Shown here piece after piece: positions 19,942 to 28,987 of a stretch of DNA of 64,000 nucleotides. The stretch is from contig NC_012796.1 of the NCBI RefSeq assembly GCF_000010665.1, positions 2,323,501 to 2,387,500 of the forward strand. The letters run 5' to 3'. A program made the position numbers and the translations under genes. Position 1 is the stretch's first letter, and every line of letters starts with the position of its first letter. Below the pieces are notes generated by a model. It worked only from the letters and a program-made list of their open reading frames with translations, ran no database searches and was not told the origin of the DNA. The stretch comes from Solidesulfovibrio magneticus RS-1. Its GTDB lineage: Bacteria > Desulfobacterota > Desulfovibrionia > Desulfovibrionales > Desulfovibrionaceae.

Positions 19942-21141
19942 GTGCTGACGCGACCGCAACTCGATAAATACGCCGATGTCCTGGTCTGGGGGCTTTTGAC
20001 TTCCCGCACCGAACCCTACAAGCCCGGCGACGTGGTGCTCGTCCAATACGAACTGGCCGCCCTGAAACTGGCCGAGGCCGTCTACGCCAAGCTCTTGGAG
20101 CGCGGCATCAGTCCCGTGCCGCGACTGGCGCTCACCCCGGCCATGGAAAGCGCCTTCTACGGCAAGGCCGACGAGGCCCAGCTCGTGTTCCAGGCCCCTG
20201 GACAGGCCGAACTTCACGAAAATCTCCACGGGGCCATGCATCTGCTCGGCCCGGACAGTCTGACGCACTTAAGCGGCGTGGACCCCAAGCGCATCGCCGC
20301 CGCCGCCGTGGCCCGCAAGCCCCTGCGCGACATCCTGGTGCGCCGGGAGGAACGCGGCGAATTCAGCTGGACGCTGTGCCTGTATCCCACGGCCGAACTG
20401 GCCGCCAAGGCCGGGCTGTCGAAAAAGGATTACGCCGCCCAGGTCGTGGCCGCCTGCTTTCTCAAAGACCCCGACCCCGTGGCCCGCTGGCGGGCGCTGT
20501 ATGAAGAGGTCCGGGAGATCAAGGCCTGGCTTGGCAGCATCAAGGCCGACTATCTCCATGTGGAGTCGGTCGGCGTGGACCTCAAGGTGAGCATCGGCGA
20601 GCGCCGCCGCTGGCTTGGGCTTTCAGGACACAATATCCCAAGCTTCGAGATATTTACTTCGCCCGACTGGCGCGGCGTGTCCGGGCGCTATTTCGCCGAC
20701 CAGCCGTCGTATCGCAGCGGCAATCTCGTCTCCGGCGTGCGTCTGACCTTCAAGGACGGGCAGGTGGCCGAGGTTTCGGCCGAGCAGGGCGAGCAGTTCG
20801 TGCGTAAACAGCTGGCCATGGACCCCGGAGCCTCGCGCATCGGCGAATTTTCCCTGACTGATCGGCGTTTTTCGCGCATCGACAAGTTCATGGCCAATAC
20901 GCTGTATGACGAAAACTTTGGCGGACCGAACGGCAACTGCCACGTGGCCGTGGGAAGTTCCTATTCCGATACCTACGACGGCGACCCGGCCAGCCTGGAT
21001 GCCGCCAGGAAAGCCGAACTGGGCTTCAACGATTCGGCCCTGCATTGGGACCTCGTCAATACCGAGCCCAAGCGGGTGCGCGCCCATCTGGCGGACGGCA
21101 GCGACGTGACCATCTATGAAGATGGGCAGTTCACGTATTGA
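19942..21141 (+). CDS. M29 family aminopeptidase (thermophilic-aminopeptidase type)
   Basis: A 399-aa metallo-aminopeptidase of the M29 (AmpS/PepS/aminopeptidase T) family, a cytoplasmic dimeric enzyme using two metal ions. Family segments are visible: ADVLVWGLLTSRTEPYKPGDVVLVQ at the N-terminus, VESVGVDLKVSIGERRRW and HNIPSFEIFTSPDWRGVSG in the middle, and the metal-ligand region IGEFSLTD (Glu), YDENFGGPNGNCHVAVGSSY (Glu and His) and ALHWDLV (His, Asp). Length is typical. The start is GTG at 19942, supported by AAGGAAG 9 nt upstream. The gene for a small exported protein follows after 74 nt. Confidence 0.92.
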   Translation: MLTRPQLDKYADVLVWGLLTSRTEPYKPGDVVLVQYELAALKLAEAVYAKLLERGISPVPRLALTPAMESAFYGKADEAQLVFQAPGQAELHENLHGAMHLLGPDSLTHLSGVDPKRIAAAAVARKPLRDILVRREERGEFSWTLCLYPTAELAAKAGLSKKDYAAQVVAACFLKDPDPVARWRALYEEVREIKAWLGSIKADYLHVESVGVDLKVSIGERRRWLGLSGHNIPSFEIFTSPDWRGVSGRYFADQPSYRSGNLVSGVRLTFKDGQVAEVSAEQGEQFVRKQLAMDPGASRIGEFSLTDRRFSRIDKFMANTLYDENFGGPNGNCHVAVGSSYSDTYDGDPASLDAARKAELGFNDSALHWDLVNTEPKRVRAHLADGSDVTIYEDGQFTY

Positions 21142-21215
21142 CGCGACGAGCGGCCTGCCGTAACGCGGCAGGGGCGCGCCCGCGCGGCGCGCAGCCACAC
21201 GGAAGGGAGCGGGGT

Positions 21216-21707
21216 ATGCGGAAACTGGCGATGCTGACGGTTGTGGTCCTGGCGCTTCTGGCCGGTCTGGCCCAGGCCGGACCCAAGACCAACCCCAACA
21301 TTCGGGGCTGGGAGCGGGGCGGGGCCTACGACAAGCTGTTTGATCCCAAGGAAGCCGACGCCATCAAGGGGCGGGTGGTCAAGATTTACGATATCGTGCC
21401 TTTGCCGGGCATGGCCACGGGCGTGGCCCTGCAGGTCGAGGACAAGAAAGATAAAACCTTGGAAATCGTGCATCTTGGCCCCAAGGAATTCGTCGATCTG
21501 GCCTCCATCGGCCTCAAGGAAGGCGATCAGGTCAAGGCGGCCGGCGCCTGGGCCGAATTCGACGGCCAGGACGTGCTCATGGCCGTCAAGGTCAAGAAGG
21601 GCGACGACGTTCAGCTCAAGGTTCGTCGCACCAAGGACGGTTTCCCGTTCTGGAGCATGACGCCCGAAGAGCGCCAGCGCGAAGCCGGAATGGACGCCGG
21701 GGACTAA
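21216..21707 (+). CDS. Small exported protein of unknown function
   Basis: A 163-aa protein with a clean signal peptide (MRKLAMLTVVVLALLAGLAQA, cleavage after AQA), so the mature form of about 142 residues is periplasmic. The mature part has beta-strand-rich segments (IKGRVVKIYDIVPLPGMATGVALQVE and GDQVKAAGAWAEFDGQDVLMAVKV) that suggest an OB-like fold, as in periplasmic YgiW-type proteins, but no catalytic motif. The C-terminus FWSMTPEERQREAGMDAGD is charged. Start ATG at 21216 follows GGAAGGGAG. I do not recognise a specific function. Confidence 0.75.
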   Translation: MRKLAMLTVVVLALLAGLAQAGPKTNPNIRGWERGGAYDKLFDPKEADAIKGRVVKIYDIVPLPGMATGVALQVEDKKDKTLEIVHLGPKEFVDLASIGLKEGDQVKAAGAWAEFDGQDVLMAVKVKKGDDVQLKVRRTKDGFPFWSMTPEERQREAGMDAGD

Positions 21708-21878
21708 CTTTGTTTTTCACCTGGCGGCGTTCGGCAACGGCGCGGCCAGGAGATCTCGGGATTTTTCTGCCGGCCCGCGCATCGGCCTTGCGCTTTACGG
21801 CCGCTTTTCGTAAGAATTGCTATAGCGACGCAATTTGCCGCCCCAGGCGCGGCCACACTATAAACGGGAGCTTGCCGC

Positions 21879-22355
21879 ATGGAGGAAACCCTCAAGAAAC
21901 AGGATGCCGAACTCCTCCAACTCGTCACGTTCAGTATTGGCGAGGAGGAATTTGGCGTCGATATCCTCAGCGTGCAGGAGATCATCCGCATGATGGATAT
22001 CACCAAGGTCCCGCGCGCCCCCGAGTTCGTCGAGGGCGTCATCAACCTGCGGGGCAAGGTCATACCCATTATTGATCTTCGGCGGCGCTTTGGCTTGACC
22101 ACACGGGACCACGACAAGCATACCCGCATCATCGTCATTGAGATCAACAACATGATTGTCGGGTTTGTGGTCGATTCCGTCTCCGAGGTGCTGCGCATAC
22201 CCGCCAGCACGGTGGAGCCGCCGCCACCCGTCGTTTCGGGCCTGGAGTCCGAATACATCAGCGGCGTGGGCAAGCTCGAGGATCGGCTGCTCATCCTGCT
22301 CGACCTCAACAAGCTGCTTTCCGGCGAAGAACGGGACATGCTCGGTTCCTTCTAA
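21879..22355 (+). CDS. cheW: Chemotaxis coupling protein CheW
   Basis: A 158-aa CheW, the scaffold that bridges chemoreceptors and the CheA kinase in polar arrays. Typical features: QLVTFSIGEEEFGVDILSVQEIIR (about 14-37), the signature VINLRGKVIPIIDLRRRFGL (about 54-73), and IVGFVVDSVSEVLRIP and ISGVGKLEDRLLILLDLNKLL in the second beta barrel. No other chemotaxis gene is adjacent, so it probably serves a system encoded elsewhere. A hairpin at 22452 follows. Confidence 0.95.
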   Translation: MEETLKKQDAELLQLVTFSIGEEEFGVDILSVQEIIRMMDITKVPRAPEFVEGVINLRGKVIPIIDLRRRFGLTTRDHDKHTRIIVIEINNMIVGFVVDSVSEVLRIPASTVEPPPPVVSGLESEYISGVGKLEDRLLILLDLNKLLSGEERDMLGSF

Positions 22356-22451
22356 AGCTGGCTCGCCGCGCCAAGTCCGGTCGGACCGGCCTGCTGGGCC
22401 GTCCCCGACGGTCGGGTCCTGGACGGCTCGGCGCAATCTGTTACGCGGTTA

Positions 22452-22498
22452 CGGCCGCCGTCACTTTCGTGGCGGCGGCCATCCCGTATTTTTTTCAC
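22452..22498 (+). terminator. Terminator-like hairpin after cheW
   Basis: 12-bp stem with one G-T pair, GGCCGCCGTCAC / GTGGCGGCGGCC around 22453-22480, then CATCCCGTA and a T-run at 22489-22495. The T-run is offset from the stem, so efficiency is uncertain. Confidence 0.6.
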
Positions 22499-22508
22499 GA
22501 GGACCATC

Positions 22509-25500
22509 TTGTCCCGCACAGCTTCGCCCCTCGCCGAACTCCTCGCCGCCAGCGATTCCGCCTCGGTCTATAAAAGCGGGCCGGCCACCCTGGCCTATCT
22601 GGCCGCCGCCGCCCTGGCCCGGGGGCAATCCGCCGTGGTCGTGGCCCCGGGCGTTCACGAACTCTCGCGCATCGCCGCGCTGCTGGACATGCTGGCCCCG
22701 CCCTCGCCCGGGACCCTGTGGGGCGCGTCCTACGCCATGCTGCCCTCCTACGCCCCGGGCCGGCCAAGCGGCGCGTTCTGGGCCCGGCGCATGGCCTTTC
22801 TGGCCTTTGCCGCCATGGGCAAAGGCCCACGCGTGCTGCTGGTCACCGCCGACAACCTGTTGCCCAAGTGGCCGCCGCCGCGCGCCCTGGAGGGCAACAT
22901 TTTAAACGTCGCCGTGGGCGAGGAACTGCCACGGGACCTCATCGCCGAACAGGCCGTGCTGTGGGGTTACAAGCGCTCGCCCATGGTGGCCAATCCCGGC
23001 GAATTCGCCCTTCGCGGCGACATCCTCGACATCTTCCCGCCGGGCTATGAAAGTCCCTTGCGTCTGGAATTTTTCGGCGATGTCCTGGAAGCCGTACGCC
23101 GTTTCGACGCCGGCACCCAGCGCTCCCTGGCCGAACTCCCCGAAGCCTCCCTCATCCCGGCCGCCCCGGCTGTGCTGTCCGAAACCTTCATGGATGAGGC
23201 CAGAACGCTGTGGGAGACCATCGCCGGCACGGGGGAACTGCACCGGGCCGCCAAGCAGCGCCTGGAAAACGCCTTGCAGGTCCGCGACGGCGGCATCTGG
23301 CCCGGGCTTTTTTACGAAAAGCCGGTGGAGCTTTCGGCCTGGTTTCCCGAAGGCGCGGCCTATTTCGTGTGCGACCCCACCAAGGTCAAGGAGCGCCTGG
23401 AAGAAGCCGAACACGCCTGGCGGCGTTTTTTCGAGGCCGAAACCAAGGAGCTTGGCCATCCCTGGCCGAACTCCCGGGTGTTGTGGCCCGAAAACATGGC
23501 CCGCAAATCCCTGGTGGCTGGCCGGCGCATTCTCTTCGAGGATCTGGTCATGGGCCGGGGCCGCCATGGCCCGGATCTGCCGGAAAAGGTCCTGGAACGC
23601 TTTGGTGACCTTTTCTGGAAGCCCGGCTCGGACAAGCGCCCCTGGACCACCCTGGTCGCCGCCCTCAAGGAATGGAACGGCCACGGCCAGACCATCCTGT
23701 CCTTCCACGGCGAGCGGTCGCGCAAGAAATTCCTGCAAATGATCGAGCCGGAAGGGCTGGTCTTTCGCACCGGCTATAGCCCGGACGAGACCGGGCTTTT
23801 CGCGCTGCTCTCGCCGCTGCGACACGGCATGGAGCTTTCGTGGCGCGACACCCGCATCCTGGCCGAGGACATCCTGCACCCCGAGTCGGCCAAGGGCGGT
23901 TCCGAGCGGGCCGACAAGGACTTCAAGGGCCTGGCCTCCTTTGACGACATCCGCCCCGGCGATCTGGTCGTCCACCGCGATTACGGCGTGGCCACCTTCG
24001 AGGGCCTCACCCGCATGACCGTGGACGCCACCGGCGGCGATTATCTGCTGCTGGTCTTTGCCGACGAGGACAAGCTCTATCTGCCCGCCGACCGCCTGGG
24101 CCTGTTGCAACGCTACAAAGGACCCGAAGGCATTTCGCCGCCGCTGGACCGACTGGGCGGGGCGCGCTGGAAGTCCGTGCGCGAGCGGGCCAAAAAGGCC
24201 GTGGAACGCATCGCCGCCGATCTGGTCGAGATGTACGCCTACCGGCAAGTGGCCAAAGGCTATGCCTACGGCCCCACCAACGAACTGTACCTGGAATTCG
24301 AGGCCACCTTCGGCTTCGAGGAGACGCCGGACCAGGAACGGGCCATTGGCGAGGTCCTGGCCGACATGGAGCGGCCCGAGCCCATGGACCGGCTGGTGTG
24401 CGGCGACGTGGGCTTCGGCAAGACCGAGGTGGCCCTGCGGGCCGCCTTCCGGGCGGTGCTTGACGGCAAGCAGGTGGCCATGCTGTGCCCGACCACGGTC
24501 CTGGCCGAGCAGCACTACCAGAATTTCGCCGCCCGGCTGGAAGGCTTTCCGGTGCGGGTGGAGATGCTCTCGCGCTTTGTCTCGCCCAAGCGGCGCAAGG
24601 TGGTGCTGGAAGCCGTGTCGCGCGGCGAGGTGGACATCCTGGTCGGCACCCACCGCATCCTGTCTTCCGACGTGGCCATCCCCAACATCGGCCTGCTCAT
24701 TCTCGATGAGGAGCAGCGCTTTGGCGTCAAGCACAAGGAGCGGCTCAAGGCGTTTAAGAAAAACATCGACGCCCTGACGCTGACGGCCACGCCCATTCCG
24801 CGCACCCTGCAACTGTCCCTTTCCGGTGTGCGGGGCCTGTCGGTCATCGAGACGCCGCCGCCGGACCGCAAGACCGTGGACACTGCTCTGGTCGAGCGCG
24901 ACGAGGGCTTTTTGCGCGAGGTGCTGCGCCGCGAACTCGACCGCCAGGGCCAGGTGTTCTGGGTACACAACCGGGTCCAGGGCCTGGAGGACGTGACCGC
25001 CTACGTCAAGACCTTGGCTCCCGGAGCCAAGGTGGCCATGGCCCACGGCCAGATGTCGGAAACCGCCCTGGAGGAAGCCATGCACGGCTTTTGGCACGGC
25101 GAGACCGACATTCTCGTGTGCACCTCCATCATCGAATCTGGCCTGGATTTTCCCCGGGCCAACACCTTGATTGTGGACAACGCCCACATGTTCGGCCTGG
25201 GCCAGCTCTACCAGCTGCGCGGCCGGGTGGGGCGCTCGCCGCGCCAGGCCTATGCCTACTTCGTCGTACCCAGCATCGAGAAGGTGCCGGAGCTGGCCCG
25301 CAAGCGCCTGCGCGTCATCCTGGACATGGACTACCTGGGGGCCGGCTTCCAGGTGGCCATGGAAGACCTGCGGCTGCGCGGGGCCGGCAACATCCTGGGC
25401 GAGGCCCAGTCCGGCCATATCGCCCGAATCGGCCTGGACATGTTCCTGGAAATGCTGGCCGAGGAAGTGCGGCGGCTCAAGGGCGAGCCGATCAAGGAGC

Positions 25501-25955
25501 GCATCGAGACCGAACTCACCCTGGGCATCGCCGCCCGCATCCCCGAGCGCTACGTGCCCGAGGCTTCCGACCGCCTGCGCCTGTATAAGGCCTTGTCCAC
25601 GGCCAAGACCGAAGAGCGCCTGGCCGAGATCGCCGCCGAGATGCGCGACCGTTTTGGCTCGCCTCCGGCCGAGGTGGACAATTTCCGGTCCGTTTTGGCC
25701 TTCAAGCAGGTGCTCGGACGCCTTGGCGCGACCAAGGCCGAGATCACGCCCACGCGTCTGACTGTGGCCTTCGAGGCCGAGGGCGCGTCCGTTTCCACGG
25801 AGCGGCTCGTCGCCTTCGTGGCCGCCCATCCGGCCGTGCGCCTGCTGCCGCCGGGCAAGATCGTGCTGCCCCTGGACGCCGCCTTGCCGCTGCCCGAGGC
25901 CATTGCCGTCTGGGCCGGCGAACTGGCCGGCTTGGGCGAAGGGGAGGGGGCGTGA
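22509..25955 (+). CDS. mfd: Transcription-repair coupling factor Mfd
   Basis: The 1148-aa Mfd translocase removes RNA polymerase stalled at lesions and recruits UvrA. Order: UvrB-like N-terminal modules (about 1-340; RRFDAGTQRSLAELPEASLIPA), RNA polymerase interaction domain from about 480 (RPGDLVVHRDYGVATFEGL), helicase motor with Walker A GDVGFGKTEVAL (about 631) and DEEQ (about 732), the translocation motif around ITERGLDFPRAN-like SGLDFPRANTLIVDNAHMFG, and the C-terminal TRCF domain. Length equals the usual size. The start is a TTG at 22509 after ACGAGGACC; no ATG or GTG nearby preserves the N-terminus. The stop overlaps the next start as GTGA. Confidence 0.95.
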   Translation: MSRTASPLAELLAASDSASVYKSGPATLAYLAAAALARGQSAVVVAPGVHELSRIAALLDMLAPPSPGTLWGASYAMLPSYAPGRPSGAFWARRMAFLAFAAMGKGPRVLLVTADNLLPKWPPPRALEGNILNVAVGEELPRDLIAEQAVLWGYKRSPMVANPGEFALRGDILDIFPPGYESPLRLEFFGDVLEAVRRFDAGTQRSLAELPEASLIPAAPAVLSETFMDEARTLWETIAGTGELHRAAKQRLENALQVRDGGIWPGLFYEKPVELSAWFPEGAAYFVCDPTKVKERLEEAEHAWRRFFEAETKELGHPWPNSRVLWPENMARKSLVAGRRILFEDLVMGRGRHGPDLPEKVLERFGDLFWKPGSDKRPWTTLVAALKEWNGHGQTILSFHGERSRKKFLQMIEPEGLVFRTGYSPDETGLFALLSPLRHGMELSWRDTRILAEDILHPESAKGGSERADKDFKGLASFDDIRPGDLVVHRDYGVATFEGLTRMTVDATGGDYLLLVFADEDKLYLPADRLGLLQRYKGPEGISPPLDRLGGARWKSVRERAKKAVERIAADLVEMYAYRQVAKGYAYGPTNELYLEFEATFGFEETPDQERAIGEVLADMERPEPMDRLVCGDVGFGKTEVALRAAFRAVLDGKQVAMLCPTTVLAEQHYQNFAARLEGFPVRVEMLSRFVSPKRRKVVLEAVSRGEVDILVGTHRILSSDVAIPNIGLLILDEEQRFGVKHKERLKAFKKNIDALTLTATPIPRTLQLSLSGVRGLSVIETPPPDRKTVDTALVERDEGFLREVLRRELDRQGQVFWVHNRVQGLEDVTAYVKTLAPGAKVAMAHGQMSETALEEAMHGFWHGETDILVCTSIIESGLDFPRANTLIVDNAHMFGLGQLYQLRGRVGRSPRQAYAYFVVPSIEKVPELARKRLRVILDMDYLGAGFQVAMEDLRLRGAGNILGEAQSGHIARIGLDMFLEMLAEEVRRLKGEPIKERIETELTLGIAARIPERYVPEASDRLRLYKALSTAKTEERLAEIAAEMRDRFGSPPAEVDNFRSVLAFKQVLGRLGATKAEITPTRLTVAFEAEGASVSTERLVAFVAAHPAVRLLPPGKIVLPLDAALPLPEAIAVWAGELAGLGEGEGA

Positions 25956-27745
25956 CAAGGCGGCTTGGCCGGGGCTGGCGCTTGGCGGCCGCCCTGGTGC
26001 TGTCCTTTTGCCTTTGGGGCTGCGGCCGCGACACGGCCGACGAGCCGGGCGTGGTGGCCGTGGTCAACGGTTCGCCCATCCGACTGGCCGAGCTGGAAAT
26101 GCGAAACGATGTCAGCCGGATCAGCCAACCAGCTGTTGACAATCCGGCGGTCGAGGACCTGCGCGCCGGCCTTGGAGCGGCTCTGGCCGACGCGGTCGTG
26201 GCCCGGCTGGTAGGCCAGGAACTCAAGCGTTTGGGCCAGGCTCCCACGCCTGAGGAGTTGGAAAAGGCCGAGGCGGCCGTGCGGGCCGATTATCCGGGCG
26301 AAGCTTTCGAGCGCATGTTGCTTGAAGAGCACATTGATCTGGCCCGTTGGCGGGAGATGCTGGCCGACCGACTGGCTCTGGAAAAATTTCGCCAGGACGT
26401 GCTGTTGCCCGGACAGCGGGTGGGCGTGTCCGAGGCGGCTGCCTATTACAAGGAACACCAGGCCGCCTTTGCCCGGCCGGCCATGGTGACGCTTCGCGTG
26501 GTGTCCGGCCGGGACGCCGAAGCGGTCAAGGCGGCCCTGGCTGCGGCGCGCAAGTCCGGCCAGGGCGAGGCCTCGCTTGGCCGGGAGGCGGTGATGCCCG
26601 AAGCCGGGCTGCCCCAGGCCTGGCGCGACGCCCTGCGCGGCAAAAAGCCCGGCGAAGCGACCCCTCCCCTGGCCATGGGCCGCGAACATGTCGCCCTGGT
26701 GCTGGTGGAACGCACGCCCGCCGCCATGCCCGATCCGGCCAAGGCCTACGCCCGGGTCGAGGCCCGGCTCACTGAGGAAAAGCTGACCAAGGCCTTTGAC
26801 GCCTGGCTGGCCAAGGCGCTCGGTCAGGCGACCATCCGGGTCAATGCCCGGTTGCTGCCGGCCGCAGCCATGCTGGCCCAGATCGACACTAAGGACGGCG
26901 ACGCCGAGCTTGTCGCCGCCAAGGTCCAGGAAGAGGCCAGCGTCTATGTGGCCGGCGCGGCCCGCCGTGCCCTGGCGGACCGCCAGCCGACGGCCGCCTC
27001 GCCTGCTTCGCCGGATGAGCCGCCGGCCTCCCCTCCCTCGGCCCCGCCCGCAGACGAGACGATCACCCCGGCCCTTGCGCCCGCGCTGCCGGTCCCGGAA
27101 CAGGGGGCGCGCCCGGTCGCGCCGCCGCCCGCGTCCACGCCGTCTTCCGGTCCGGCCGAACCGGCGGTTCCCGGCGAGAGCGGCGCGGCGGCGTCCAGGG
27201 GCACGGCCTCAGCGCCAGCTCCCCCGCCCGTTTCGGACGAGGCTCGGGTGCGCGAAGGATCGGCAGCCCGGCCCGTGGCCAATGGGGCCAAGCCGGCTCA
27301 GGTCTCCGGTTCCGGGCCTGACAGCAACGCCGCCGGACGTGACGAGGCTTCTGCGGCCTTCCCCGAGGCCACGCCCGCCCAGCCGACGCCGGCAGATAGG
27401 ACCGGTTCGCAACCCGAGGCACTCCAGTCTGGGGCTGCCGCGACTGTGGCCGGCAATGCCGTCGGCCAACGGGACGCAGCGGCCTCAGGACAGCCGCCCG
27501 GTCCGATCGCAGGCCCTGGCGAGGTCGAATTCACCGCTGTCAAGGCGAGTTGGATTCTCTACACGGCGGACGACGGCCGGGAAGAGCGGGTCTATCTCAA
27601 GCCCGGCAAGCCGCACCGAGTGGCCTATTCCCGACGGCTCACCGTTCGGCTTGGCAGCCCCAGCGAAGTGGCCTACCGTGCCGGCGCACGGGCCGAAACC
27701 GTCGAGGTCGGCAAAAAGGAAAGCCGGGTGCTGGAATTTCCTTAG
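25952..27745 (+). CDS. SurA-like (PPIase-type) lipoprotein with RodZ-type C-terminal domain
   Basis: A 597-aa predicted lipoprotein. The signal ends in the lipobox LWGC (Cys24). Residues about 35-300 resemble SurA/PrsA chaperones: VVAVVNGSPIRLAELEMRNDV, a helical chaperone domain and a degenerate parvulin-like part (FARPAMVTLRVVSG...LGREAVMPEAGLP) lacking clear catalytic residues. A Pro/Ala/Ser-rich linker of about 200 residues follows (about 325-525). The last 70 residues (EFTAVKASWILYTADDG, YLKPGKPHRVAYS, LTVRLGSPSEVAYRAG) match the C-terminal beta domain found in RodZ, encoded two genes downstream. GTG start at 25952 overlaps the mfd stop (GTGA). Confidence 0.8.
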   Translation: MTRRLGRGWRLAAALVLSFCLWGCGRDTADEPGVVAVVNGSPIRLAELEMRNDVSRISQPAVDNPAVEDLRAGLGAALADAVVARLVGQELKRLGQAPTPEELEKAEAAVRADYPGEAFERMLLEEHIDLARWREMLADRLALEKFRQDVLLPGQRVGVSEAAAYYKEHQAAFARPAMVTLRVVSGRDAEAVKAALAAARKSGQGEASLGREAVMPEAGLPQAWRDALRGKKPGEATPPLAMGREHVALVLVERTPAAMPDPAKAYARVEARLTEEKLTKAFDAWLAKALGQATIRVNARLLPAAAMLAQIDTKDGDAELVAAKVQEEASVYVAGAARRALADRQPTAASPASPDEPPASPPSAPPADETITPALAPALPVPEQGARPVAPPPASTPSSGPAEPAVPGESGAAASRGTASAPAPPPVSDEARVREGSAARPVANGAKPAQVSGSGPDSNAAGRDEASAAFPEATPAQPTPADRTGSQPEALQSGAAATVAGNAVGQRDAAASGQPPGPIAGPGEVEFTAVKASWILYTADDGREERVYLKPGKPHRVAYSRRLTVRLGSPSEVAYRAGARAETVEVGKKESRVLEFP

Positions 27746-27917
27746 GCCCGCCCAACGGCGGACGGGCATGATTGCCTGGGGTTGCAAAAACGCGTATACG
27801 CCCCGGATGCGTGGCTACGACGCTCTGGGAGGAGATCGGCGTGGTCAGGCGACGCTTCCGGGGCATCGCCGGGCGGGCTCGGCGAGCCCATTGCAGACGG
27901 CTGCCTTAGCCCCATTC

Positions 27918-28922
27918 ATGGAGGATACTTTGCCGCAAATCGCGAAATTTTTTGGTGTGTTGGCGCTTCTGGCGAGTCTGGCTACCCCGGCCGGAGCCGC
28001 CGAACTGGTGGATCGAGTTGTGGCTGTCGTCAACGGCAAACTCATCACCCTGTTTGACGTCAATACCCGCGTGGCGGACATGGTCAAGCAGACCCAGGGC
28101 GTGGCGCTTAAGCCCGATGATCCCCGCCTCGACGATCTGCGGCGGCAAGTGCTGGAAAGCATGATCACCGATATGCTCATCGAAAGCGAGGCCAACAAGC
28201 TCAAGGTGACGGTTTCCGATACGGAAATCGATTCGCAAATCGAAGAGATCAAGAAAAAGAACAACCTTTCCCAGCAGCAGTTCGTCACGGAACTGGCCAA
28301 GGAAGGCCTGACGCTCAAGCAGTTCCGCGACAAGATGCGCCTGGACAGCATCAAGAAGCGTCTGCTCGGTTTCATGGTGCATCGCAAGGTGCTCGTCACT
28401 GACGACGAGATCCGCGACTACTACGAGAAGAACAAGGGCAGCTTGTCCGCCGCCAAGTCCGTGCTCGGCCCCAAGGTTTCCGGAGGGCTCGGGTTTATCA
28501 TGGTGCCCAACAAGAAGCAGGCCGAGGAATTGCGCGACAGGATCAATTCCGGTTCCATGTCCTTCGCTGATGCGGCCAAGAAATTTTCCATCGGGCCTGG
28601 CCGCGACCAGGGCGGCGATCTGGGCGACGTGCAGATCAAGGATCTGGCTCCGCCTCTGCGTAGCGCGCTGACCGCCGTGCCTCCCGGACAGGTCAGCGAA
28701 CCGGTCCTTCTCGACGGCAAAGCCGTGCTGCTCGTCCAGCGGACGGCCTCGGCTCCGGCGGAAAAGCCAGCTGCCCCGGCGGCAGCGGCCGGGTCGAATC
28801 CGTCCTATGAGGCGGCCAAGGAACAGATTCAGGAACTGCTCTATAAGCAGAAATTCGACAAACTCTTCCAGGAATACATCGACAATCTGCGGTCCAAAGC
28901 CGTCGTTGAAGTCAAGCTTTAG
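27918..28922 (+). CDS. surA: SurA-type periplasmic chaperone / peptidyl-prolyl isomerase
   Basis: A 334-aa periplasmic chaperone for outer-membrane proteins with one parvulin domain. A signal peptide (FFGVLALLASLATPAGAA) is followed by VDRVVAVVNGKLITLFDVNTR, the SurA N-terminal helical domain, then a parvulin domain about residues 165-275 (FIMVPNKKQAEELRDRI, FADAAKKFSIGPGRDQGGDLGDV, PGQVSEPVLLDGKAVLLV). Single parvulin domain, versus two in E. coli SurA. Start is uncertain: ATG 27918 has no upstream Shine-Dalgarno, while a TTG at 27930 has GGAGG 5 nt before it; the two differ by four residues. Lies between the SurA-like lipoprotein and rodZ genes. Confidence 0.9.
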   Translation: MEDTLPQIAKFFGVLALLASLATPAGAAELVDRVVAVVNGKLITLFDVNTRVADMVKQTQGVALKPDDPRLDDLRRQVLESMITDMLIESEANKLKVTVSDTEIDSQIEEIKKKNNLSQQQFVTELAKEGLTLKQFRDKMRLDSIKKRLLGFMVHRKVLVTDDEIRDYYEKNKGSLSAAKSVLGPKVSGGLGFIMVPNKKQAEELRDRINSGSMSFADAAKKFSIGPGRDQGGDLGDVQIKDLAPPLRSALTAVPPGQVSEPVLLDGKAVLLVQRTASAPAEKPAAPAAAAGSNPSYEAAKEQIQELLYKQKFDKLFQEYIDNLRSKAVVEVKL

Positions 28923-28987
28923 GGCTTGCGATGGTCCGCCGGGCGTCCTCCCGCTCCCGGCGTTACGGACTCAGAGGAGTTTTTTGT